Positions 24,801-36,800 of a stretch of DNA of 64,000 bases are shown one piece after another. Every line of letters begins with the position of its first letter. The stretch's first letter is position 1. Source of the stretch: Gyrodactylus bullatarudis. Its lineage: Eukaryota > Platyhelminthes > Monogenea > Gyrodactylidea > Gyrodactylidae. The DNA lies in assembly GCA_012064415.1 (NCBI GenBank), contig SSNU01000019.1, positions 237,968-301,967 of the forward strand. Direction: 5' to 3'. Made by a program: the position numbers and the translations under genes. The notes under the pieces are model-generated. The model did no database searches, was not told where the DNA came from, and saw only the letters and a list, made by a program, of their open reading frames with translations.

Positions 24801-27800
24801 TATCATTTCGAAAGAAGCAAATTTCTAATGGAAACATTATCCTAATGGTTATCAAGAAATAGAATAGTTTTCTCAAAAATAGGAGAGTCTCAAATTACAT
24901 GAGAATGCTTCGTGCTATTTATATTTTCTTGATATTACAAGAAATAAATCCCTCAATTAAACAGCAATGCGAGCTGTATCAAAATTAAAAATAGAATAGA
25001 TTTTTTCAACCAATAGAAATTAAGTTGAAGGCACATTTCTCAACAAGGAACATGTCCGGTTAATAGTTACAATTAATAGACCCATAATAAGAACACTAAA
25101 AGTATTTAATTTTTTATAAATGCTTAATAGGCATTGCTTATTTATCTCCTCTGTTCTGAAAACCATTTAAAGAAATACATTGTTTTATTATGGAATCAGA
25201 TTTCAAAGTATTATTTTGAAGGTATTATAAACCTAATTGATATGAAGATGAGAATTTACTTTTATTACAAAAAACTCAATATTTTTCTCAGGAAAGTCAG
25301 GAAAAAATTTATTTTCGAATTCCATAATGAAATAAGCCAATTAGACCATTTTTCGAATTTTGAAAATGTCCCGATTTTCCACTTTTTCAGTTTTTGAGCT
25401 CAAAAATTTATCGATTTCAAAGATTTGAACCAGTTAAATGCAGATATTTAATATCAGCATTAGACAAAGAATTCTAATAGGGATGCAGAAATTCACAGAA
25501 ATTCGTCATTATTGTGGTAAATCGAAAAATTTGAATTCATTAATTATCACGGAGGGTAATGATCCAAAATTTAAAAGTTTAACTTTTTCTTGAAAACATT
25601 AGAATCCTTTCTTCCTCCACGGCCCAATTCGAATTATTTGTCTGATGTTGATCTCAAATATCTATATTTAACTACTTCAAATCTTAGAAATAGATAAAAA
25701 TTTTGAGCTCAAAAGTTGAAAAAGTGGAAATTCGGGGATTTTTCAAAATTCGAAAAATGGTCTAATTTTTGTCAGATTGATTTTTTCATTTATTTTTTTT
25801 AATTTCCACAAGCAATTGGCTCATTCCTTTATGGAATTCGAAAAATAAATTTTTTCCTGACTTTCTGGATAAAAATATTGAGTTTTTTGTAATCAAAGTA
25901 AATTCTCAACTTCATTTCAACTAGCTCTACATGGTATTCCATTCATATCCAAAAATACCCTGAAGATATTTTAGTTTAATTTAAACATTAATTGAATTTT
26001 CATATTCTCATTCGGTTTACTTGTAAGTAGCTTACTTAAGTGTATTAAAATAATAACTTGAAATTTCAATGAAAAGAGTTTGACTCACTGAAGATTTTCC
26101 AGTTGTTGTCGGCTGAATGGCTCTCTAGAAAATGTCTGACTATTCCTTCTTAGTGTGGTAACAGCAGGATATACTTGGTAATGAAGGTTCTCAGTGCTGT
26201 CTTCACTACCAGAGTTTGTGCCAGTCGAATCGAGAATATCAAGAAGTCCATAGAGAACTTGGATGAGTGCTCGGAACTGTTGAAGAAAGATGTAATATAA
26301 ATTCTTTTCACAGTTTTACATTTTAGGTATATAAACCAACTTCAATATGCTTCATGTACTGGTTGACGACATGGGGTAATAGACTGGGAAATATTTCAAC
26401 AGCAATTAGTTTGGAGTCTAGAACCTCTGGCTTTTGCTCGATAAGTTTCATCCAGATTCCTTTGAAATTGAATATTTATCAAGTTTTACTGCTTGAAATA
26501 TAGGAACATTTATTTCAGTGCAGCATCTATACTTACAAACTTTATATGCAATTATTTCTTTCTAGGTGCTTAGTCAATGTATCCCTCATATTCGTCTTAT
26601 TTGATAATGATTTAGCCCATTTCGCTGCATTTTACAGCTTAAAAATCGGATTTTTAGACAATTAATCTACTAGCAAAGTGTGGTCACTGGTAATTACTAT
26701 ATCCATGTGAACTCTAACTTGATGGAGATTGTCTTCTCACACCTAGATGTTAGAAATTCGGACAATCTCCATCAAGTTAGAGTTCACATGGATATAGTAA
26801 TTACCAGTGACCACACTTTGCTAGTAGTTAATTGTCTAAAAACACTGTAATTTCCATATGGTGCTTATTTACAAAAAATCGGATTCTTTTATAAACTTTA
26901 GCATGTTCTAATTCATTACCAAATAAGACGAACTTAAAGCTAGTTGACATGAAAATGAGAATTTACTATTTTTACAAAAAACTCAATAGTTTTCTACGTG
27001 AAGTTAGTTTTTTTTTGAATTCTAAATGGAATGGGATAATAAGATTCCAAAAAATTCCGAAAATTCAATCTGACCAAAATTAGGCCGTTTTTTCGAATTT
27101 CGGTAGTGCACCAAATTTCCACTTTTTTGAATTTTGAACCCAAAATTTTCATCGATTTCGATAATTCGAAGCAGTTAAGTGATGATATTTGGGATCAACA
27201 TTAGACAAAGAATTCAAATTTGACTATAAGAGATAGCGAAGATCTTACTGTTTCCAAGAAAAAGTTAAACTTCCAGATTTTGGATAATTTGCCTTCGTGA
27301 CAATCGAAAAATTCAAATGGTTCGATTTCCCACAGTAATGACGAACTTCAGTGAACTTCTGCAGGTTAATTCTAATTCAAGATTCAATGTTGACCCCAAA
27401 TATCATAACCTAACTGCTTCGAATCATCGAAATCGATAAAAATTTTGGAAAAAGTGGAAATTTGAAAATTTTCGAAAATTGAAAAACGGCCTAATTCTGG
27501 TCAGATTGAATATCCTCATCTTATTATCTCATTCCATTCAGAATTCAAAATATTATTTTTTCTGTGAATCCGGAGAAAAATATCGAGATTTTTGTAAAAA
27601 TATTAAATTCTCATCTTCATGTCAATTAGGTTTATAATACATAAGCACGAAATAATTGTAGATTTTCTTATCTATAGTTTGCTCCTAGGTTTCATGAGGC
27701 ATTTTATTTAAAATATTAAGGATTTCTACTCTTTATTTTTAGTCTATTGAGCTGGCTTACTACAAATAATTTGAACAGTATAACAACTCTCAACGATATT

Positions 27801-30800
27801 CTTTGGTGATGATGAAAAGAGGCTCAAGTTATAAGTTGTTGTCTGGCCCTTGAGATTACTATCTGATAATTGAACATCCACAGTTCGGCTTAAGGCAAGG
27901 AACTCTGTTGATAGATCCAAGAGAAATGGAACTATTTCTTCGGATATGGTTCTATCTGATAAGACTGGAATTATTTCACATAGGCAGTTTGTCGCACTTC
28001 TCTGGAGCTATAAAAAAGATTACTACTGATAAATAATTTGTGTAATTATGTGTAGGTCAAATATTTCCTCAGTGAACTTTTAAAATGAAATAAAAAAATT
28101 TATTTGATATAAGTATCAAAATATGAAAAAATAATTCATCAACAGATTTTTTATCAAGGTTTGTGAATCTAGTATCGTTGAAACAAGATAGTATTTTCTT
28201 GAGTAAGTTGATGTGCTTTATTTTTTGACAAAAGTGGGCACGATTCCATAAGATATTTATACTATTATCACAGGCTAGTAGGTAGATCTTATAGCTGAGG
28301 GATTAAATTGGAGGATTAACAATTGGCGTGGCGTAAATATTGAAGAGAAGAGATTTGACTGCAGAAAAATAAGTTACTTCTACATTTGTAAGTCACTCCA
28401 AGATCCCTTTAACTAGCCCTATCCTCAGAATAATATTGCCATTAATAATAATATTTTGATCAAATGTGTTATCATTAGAGAACTGTGAGGTGAGATATTC
28501 TGAAATTGATTTCAAGGTTTAATAACAGTGAGATCATTGGATAGGGATGATAGATAGGAATATATATTTGGAAAGTTAATAAAACTATCAAAGGTGAAAC
28601 AGATCTTTAGGTCATCAGAAAATGTAAAGAATTAATTCAGGTAGCTATTCCAAATTAAAAAAATCAAGTTTTATATCTTTTGTCTCAGCAATTTGAGCAA
28701 ATAGTTTGACAAAAAATTGAAATTTAGTTATTTTGGTCAATATATGCAATAATTAAACCAAAATTTTCGATTTTAGAAACTTACTCTTGGCTTTTCAAGG
28801 CCTCGAATAATAGCATTTTTACACTTGGGCCAGAGTATGTCCTTAAATACTGAGGTCTCACAGTAGGTTATGAGGGATTTCATTGCGTCCAAAGCCGCAA
28901 TCTGCAATTCAATATTAGATTTTGATTTAAACGTAAATGATCAGATTATCTAGAGAACTTATTTTCTGAAATTTCAGACCAATTTCATAACTCTGAATGA
29001 AAAATTTTCAAGGTTGCCTTTTTAAAATTTCAATCTTCTTAAACAGGCTAACAAGCTAAGTAGAAAAAGACATTTTTTGCTCTGAGTTTTGATTTGCTTA
29101 CTTCGATTTTTAAATCAATTTTACACTTGAACGTAACTATGTTTCCATCGATACCAAAAGTTGCATATTCCTGATGAATAGCAGCAAAAGTTGAAAGTTT
29201 TATCACTTAATCATGGATCAGATTTCGGCAATAAACAAAAGTTATTTCATGTTAAAATTTAGAACTTAATTTACACTAAATTTTACAGGTCTTGATATTT
29301 TCCGTTTCTTCTTTTGAGAAACTGTGCTTTAAAAACTCTCTACTTACTTGAACCTCTGAGGAATTTGACTCGAGACATTTAAAAGCGATAGGGAGGACAT
29401 CAAATCTGATTTCGTCATAAGTAGCATGTTTTGTAAACTGTTCAACGTTACTCAACAAGAAGGATTGTATCTGTTTTTATCAGGAAAAATGTATATAAAT
29501 GCAAGGAAATTATTATTCTAATTGGTTACCTGTATCTTTTCTGTCATTCGAAATGGACGCAAAGCTTTATCCTGAAGATATTTTGAGTATTCTGAGACTG
29601 TGGCCAGATTGATAATGTTTGCTAGGGCTGAAGCAAGACTACGACCAAGGAGTGAAGGGGATACAATTTTTTTAGCCTCACTCTGAGAATTATTAGTGTT
29701 GGATGTGGAAAAGTCTGACGATGAAAGACTCTTATAGCAAAGAGTGGACTCAGGAAATAGTTCTTCAATCTGAGAGAAAGCATCCAATAAGAGATTGAAG
29801 ATATTTCTCATAAGGAATTCCTGAAATGAAAGATTTGGTTATTATTAATAGAGTGTTTCTATTTCCTAAAATGTGTGACACCTTACTAAAAGTTGACTAC
29901 TGTAGTAAATTCAAGTTACAGTCAATAATTATAACCAAGAGAGAAACAAGAATAGAGGAATGACAAATCGTAGAAATCTTCTCAAAATTGGGGTGTATTC
30001 GAAGGTAATTTATAATTAAGTCATATGCACTGGAACTATAGTATTTGAAGTAAATTTTTTGACATTACCCACAAGAACACATGTTTCACAAAATTTATGA
30101 TATGATAACGTGTTTCCATCTCTGGTCAACTAGGTGAGGATGAAAAAAAATCTTCTTGATCTGATCCGTTTTTCTTTTTCAATAGGTAGGATGAGTAAAA
30201 TGGTCAAAAACAATAGATGTCAGATGAAGTATAATAGGTGATATTCGAGGTATTTCCAAAACCAATGGGATTATGTTCACCATTAATATCTGAGGTAGAG
30301 TAGTTTCATATAATCAGATATACCAATACATATGTTGCAATAAATTTATAGAACTCGACAGTTATATATAATCTTCGCCGATTATAAGCCTTCGATCATT
30401 ATATATAACTCTCGTCTGATAAAAAGTGAGGCTTAGTAACATACATGTTAACCCAAGACAAATAGGATATTGGCCATATCATATGGTGTACCTATGAAGA
30501 ATTATAATTATAATTATTGTATACCTTGGTACTTGAACATAAATTATAGAAGACTATGGTATGACATGTTCTCTTTCTAAAACTAGGTTATATTTCTCAA
30601 AAATCTTTACTGCTGAAAATCAGGGAAATTTTGATGATCTAAGATTCCTCAAAAATGTTACGGTGATAAACACTTTCCTTGTCTAATTGTGATTCTAAAA
30701 GTCAACTTTCGATCACTCACTCATTTTGGAATTTAAAAATATGAAAGTTAGGTTCTAAATCGAGATTTGAAATATATTATAGTTTCCATAAAATTTGGTT

Positions 30801-33800
30801 CTGAATTTTTTTAAATAACGTGAACGTTGAGCTCATGATCAAAATTCTAAAAATTTTAATCTAGCAAGCTCTTTAAAATTTTGAAAAATCTTTTTAGAAA
30901 ATACCTGAAATACCTGACACATTTATAACAATAAACCCCAAAAAATCAAACAGTTTTTTTATTGAGCATCAGTATAAAAAATAGAATTGACTCCACCTCC
31001 ACACATGTTATATCGATCAACACAGAATTTAAAGTTTAGTCTAATCGCCAAAAAGTTGTAAGGAAAAATTTAGTTTTGAGAAAATTAAATTTTGAATTTA
31101 TATTTTTTTGTTTTGTTAGAAAATGATTCTTTATTGAAAAAGGAATAATAATAGAAAAAATCGAAATGAAAGGTAATTTGTACAATATATAATAAAATTC
31201 TGATATCTGGTGGTTTGTAATATATTCAAAATTGAAAAAGTAATCTTGTCAATGAAAATCTTTTAAATTGGCGTATGATAAATCTGAAAAATTTTAACGA
31301 AATTAATCTATATTTTTTTTCAATTTTCTCATAATTTATAAGGAATTTTTTAGATCTGGAAGCAGAATCGGAATCAGCGCAAAATATTCCATAAGGATCA
31401 ATTAATTTTGTTTTACCTTAGTTTTGGATTTTTCATGACCCGTGTATGATTGGCACGTATGTTACTATCCATCACTTTTTATCAGACGAGAGCTATATAA
31501 TTATCAGAGTTTTTCTTCATTCAAGATAAGAGTTATATATAACACGGGTGGTTTCCGAAAAACTGATTTTTAACTGTAAAATTTAACGATGATTCTGAAT
31601 CTGCTTCCAAAAATTTCCTAAGTTGCTCAGTTTTTGCGCAATTCGCGAAAAACCGAAATAGCACAATTTTCATAATCGGGACTTGAATAAATCAATTTTT
31701 CGACTTGATCCTTAGGTATTTCAGAGTCAAATTTGATATCATTTGAAAGAGCATAAAATTTTCTATAAGACGCTTTCAAGTGGTGGTGCTTTTGGAATGG
31801 ATCATCCTCAAAATTGGTCTTAAAGTTGAAAAAAGATGAAAAATTAGCGAAAAATGCCATGCACTTTTTTGTTTTTACCCTTCAACAGGCTATCTTATTT
31901 TGATAAAATCTCANNNNNNNNNNNNNNNNNNNNNNNNNNNNNNNNNNNNNNNNNNNNNNNNNNNNNNNNNNNNNNNNNNNNNNNNNNNNNNNNNNNNNNN
32001 NNNNNNNNNNNNNNNNNNNNNNNNNNNNNNNNNNNNNNNNNNNNNNNNNNNNNNNNNNNNNNNNNNNNNNNNNNNNNNNNNNNNNNNNNNNNNNNNNNNN
32101 NNNNNNNNNNNNNNNNNNNNNNNNNNNNNNNNNNNNNNNNNNNNNNNNNNNNNNNNNNNNNNNNNNNNNNNNNNNNNNNNNNNNNNNNNNNNNNNNNNNN
32201 NNNNNNNNNNNNNNNNNNNNNNNNNNNNNNNNNNNNNNNNNNNNNNNNNNNNNNNNNNNNNNNNNNNNNNNNNNNNNNNNNNNNNNNNNNNNNNNNNNNN
32301 NNNNNNNNNNNNNNNNNNNNNNNNNNNNNNNNNNNNNNNNNNNNNNNNNNNNNNNNNNNNNNNNNNNNNNNNNNNNNNNNNNNNNNNNNNNNNNNNNNNN
32401 NNNNNNNNNNNNNNNNNNNNNNNNNNNNNNNNNNNNNNNNNNNNNNNNNNNNNNNNNNNNNNNNNNNNNNNNNNNNNNNNNNNNNNNNNNNNNNNNNNNN
32501 NNNNNNNNNNNNNNNNNNNNNNNNNNNNNNNNNNNNNNNNNNNNNNNNNNNNNNNNNNNNNNNNNNNNNNCATTCTCTGGAGCATGTTTATGCTAAATTC
32601 TCATATATTTCAAGAACTAAAATAGATGAGGGAATACTCACTGGTCCTCAAATTAATGATTTGATAAAAGATGAAATTTTCTCTCTTGTTCTTGTTGATT
32701 ATAATCATAGAAGGCTTGATTATTCTACATAATCGGCAAAGATTATATATAACTATCGAGTTCTATAAATTGATTGCAATATATACATATGATCAAATAC
32801 CATACGTTTAATCTGTATTAAAACCTATTTTGTACCTATTATTCCGACCTAAAAATGACGATTATATCTTGAGTTTTGTAGTAATGATCGGTTTCATTGT
32901 GATAAAAAACTTGAATAAATTCGATTTCTGGATGAAAATATTGAGGATTTTGTAAAAATCAAAAATTCTTATCTTCAGTTGAATTTTATAAAATGCACTA
33001 TCTCATTTTACCAGATTCGAGCCGAAACGTTTGAATCATGTTTGAGTACACATGTAATAGATCAAATTTCGAAGTAAATTGAATGTTCAAATGCTTTTTA
33101 TGTTTTTTTTTATCTCAAAAAGAATTCCTTTGTTAAAAGTATACGAATGAGAGGTAGCTCCATTTTTCGATACAAAAACAATAAAAAAGCAGTCTGAACG
33201 AATTCCATTATAGCTTTTAATCTGATTAAGGGAGTGAACGACATTACTTTTGAAACAAAAACATTTCCAAAGTAGATTTTCTGGCGCAAATCTCCTTGTT
33301 GGAAGGAGTAATAAATGTTTGTCACTCACTCGTGAATACGTATTGTAAAGTGTCTTCAAGAGGCTTATATTCTTGTTTCGATCTTCAAGACCTTTCGAAT
33401 CAAATGACAAGAGACCGTCGTAGCAAATAACTTGAGCCTCGTTGAAAATCTTAAGCTAGATTAATAGGGAATTTTAGAGCAATTTCAGAAAACATAAACA
33501 GTTCAGACTCTTACCAGGGAAAACATTTGAGAGGAAGGTCTTCGTTTCAAGGTTCTGCACAACATTTTCTCCAGGGGTTCAATAAAAAAAATTGGCAACA
33601 TTTCAAACGTTGACCTCAAGATATCTGGATACTCATTTGATTTTATTGTGTTTTGAATGCGTGATATTTCACTCATGGTAATGCTACTCGAAGCAAATAT
33701 GGCCTTGTTCGAATTAGAACAACTTGAGGTTGGCGACTTGTTCATAATGTCATTGCTACTCGTTGAAGAGCAATTCGGGCTATGGGTTGGAGAGCTAGTC

Positions 33801-36800
33801 TCCTTCTTTAGATATAATAAGGAATTTTCAGCTGGCTGATTTGCATACATTGAACAGATCAACATGCCCAGGGAGTACATGTCTGACCAGGGACCAGGTC
33901 TCATGCCGAATTCAGCTGCTGGCTGAGACGCAGGCTGATTGTTGATTGGGGTTGTTGAGTCAACATGATTCATAGCATAAAGGCATTCCGGGGCCATGTA
34001 CTCGATTACGGGTCGAGCCATTTTCGGCAATTTCTTATTCCATGGACTTGGTCCGAATTCAATCTAAGTTGAAATTCATCAAAAATGATAAAAAGCCATT
34101 CTCGATGAATTTGGGAATTGAGAATTTTTAAAAGAATTTTTGGTAACTGATTCGAAATGTACACTTTTACTGATTTAAGAAAAAAAAATTTCATTTTAAA
34201 TTTTGGAATGGCGCAATTTTTTATTTCTTTAAACTGTGAGTTGAAAATTTTCGTCGATTTCAAGGAATCAAACGTTATTTTTCAGAATCATCATTAGGCA
34301 AAGAAAATATTTACTCTTATTCATTTTTTGAAAAAACCCGTCATTTTGAACTGATCTTGGATCATCAATTTCCAAGCAGTAAAAATGATCAAAAAATAGG
34401 AAGTAGACTTCCTCAAAAAATGAATAAGAGTGATTATTTTCTTTGCCTAATGATGATCCTGAAAAATAACGTTCGATTCCTCTCAGACCTTGAAATCAAC
34501 AAAATATTTTCAACTCAAAGTTTTAAAAAAAATTAAAAATCGCACCATCTCAAAATTTAAAATATCACTAAAATTTTCCAGAAAAAATAAAGATATCAAG
34601 AAAAGTACCTGTTAAAATAAGACGATTTTATTGATTTTCAAAAATGCTACAATATCTGATTTTTTAAACCTTTGAGGTCAAAATTTAAATAGATTTCAAA
34701 AATTTAAAGCAATTACTCGTTCATATTTGAGACCAAAAGCTAAAGAATTCGAATTACATTAGAGAATTTTACAGATATCGGTCATTATTGTGGGAAATGG
34801 AACCATTCCAAGTAGTCAATTATCACGAAAGAAAATGATCCTACATTTACAAGTTGAACTTTTTCTTTTCCTATAACGAATTATCAGTATTGTAATTCAG
34901 AGCTTTATAAGTTTTGTAGATGAATATTGTTGTGAAGTTTAGAAGGGAAATTTTCTCTATATCAATAAAATAATAGCAAAGTACATTTTATTAATTCTCT
35001 CATTTTCGTGCCCTCTGTACTCCTTCGAGTGCATGAGCTAATTTGGCCATAATACACACGAAAGAAAGTAAATTCCTATTAGAAATTTAATTCCTTGAAA
35101 ATTGTTTGAGGTAAACTAATGAAAAATAGCCTACCCATTCAGTTGATTGGTATTTCACTTGATTGAAACTATGCATTAACTGTAAAAATTCCTAAATTTC
35201 ATTGTTTCTCGCCAAGTTTATTAGTTCTTAACTAATCGATAGAGCAGTTACTCTAACAAATAATGATAGGGAATGATATTTAGATAGGAAAAATCTTATT
35301 TTTGAGTCTCATAATGAAATCAGGCCAAAATATTTTTGAAAATTTGAATCAATTTAAACTACAGATATTTGGAATCAACTAGGGTTCTTCAAATAGTTCG
35401 GATCCGTATGAAAAATGTATCGAAAATGAAATTATTAAAAGTAAAAGTGTTAATTTGTGATAATTAAAAAAATATATTTTGTTGAAAAAATTATTTAGAT
35501 AAAATAAATAAAATTCAAGAATTTAGAGAATACTAAAAGAGATTTGATACTTCTTTTTAGCAAGAACGAACTCTAAGATCTCTAAACTTAGGATTTTCAA
35601 GCTTTGATAACAATAGATCAATGAGTCATTTTTATCTATAGTCAAGTTCTATACAGGTTGATAACCTTGCTTAGACATTATAAAATTTGACTCCAGAGAA
35701 AGCTTTCGTCATCTTTTTGCAAATATCTAGGACTTCTATACAATAAAACAAATCTGAACTTATTTCATACCTGAAGTCAAATTGTGGCGATTCGGAAATT
35801 CTCTGAATCTGAAGAACCCTAGGATCAACATTAGACGAGTAATGCCAGTTCGGTTATCGAAAATCTCGCCAATATTTTTGGAAATCAAACCTTTTGAATT
35901 TCCAATTATCATAGAAAATTTGTGGGCAAATTCGAGTCTGTACTCGAGTCTGAAATTTTTTTTTGTTAGAAAAATTTTTTTTTGAAATCGATTCTAAATA
36001 TCGGTAAACTTATCAAAAAATGCCTAGAAATTACCTATCTTTGATGCATAGTTTTGGACTATAGATAATTTCTTGGATAAAAATATATGTTTAATGACCC
36101 GAGTCAGATCATGAAGAATTATTGCTTTTGATCTTTGTAATCTCATGTAAGATATCGTTTTCATCATAGATCTTTATTGATTTTTAAGCTTAATTTTCTT
36201 GTACTTGAGAAGACATACTTTTAAATTGAGATTATCGTTATTGGCATTGCTGAGCTGGGGAATTTGCTGGAGGAAGGGCATAGAGGCTAGCTTCCAATGT
36301 CCCTTTGGAGTGATCAGAATCGAGGAGGGACAAATATTTCCATGGATAACTCGCACGGATGTATGCAGATATCTTAGAATTTCTGTTAGCTATGGGAAAT
36401 ATATTTTCTTTTTTATTCGACTTTGAATGAAATTCACCACTTACTTGGAGTATTCCATGGACTCTGACCAGATCAGACATGTAAAAATTCTGGAGAAAGA
36501 AGGATTGGATTACTTGTATTCTGCTGATTTCATGCTTGTCTTTTATAAGCAATAACCAAGAGAGAAACGAGAATAGTGGAATGACAAATCAGACGTAGCT
36601 TCTCAAAAATAGTGGAATGATATGGTGTATAAGGCAACTTTATACTTCACACACATCCATGAGATGGACTCAGAATCTTAACATTGAAGTATAGGAAGGG
36701 TAATTATGATCAAATCTTATGCAACGAAACTAGAAATTAGCAATTGAAGTTAATTTTAACTACAGAAAACAAGAGAGTTTACATGTTTTTCAAGGTCTAT

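Larger units (their letters stand above)
30336..32785. mobile_element. 2.4-kb TIR element containing the assembly gap
   Basis: The left end (GCAATAAATTTATAGAACTC, then GTTATATATAATCTTCGCCG) is matched inverted at the right (CGGCAAAGATTATATATAAC, CGAGTTCTATAAATTGATTG). A second inner inverted pair, CTCTCGTCTGATAAAAAGTG at 30410 and CACTTTTTATCAGACGAGAG at 31474, suggests nested or compound structure. The inside holds a transposon-like coding fragment (32571-32730) and 657 unknown bases. It occupies SCYL2 intron 7. Confidence 0.65.

Noticed and set aside
24677..24862. 61-codon plus-strand frame with some protein-like texture
   Set aside because: No splice context or family resemblance, and short enough to arise by chance.
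31627..31860. 77-codon minus-strand frame next to the gap
   Set aside because: No recognisable motif. It could be part of the TIR element's gene, but the evidence is too thin for a call.
31854..32732. Long open frames across 31854-32732 on both strands
   Set aside because: They exist only because 657 unknown bases contain no stop codons.
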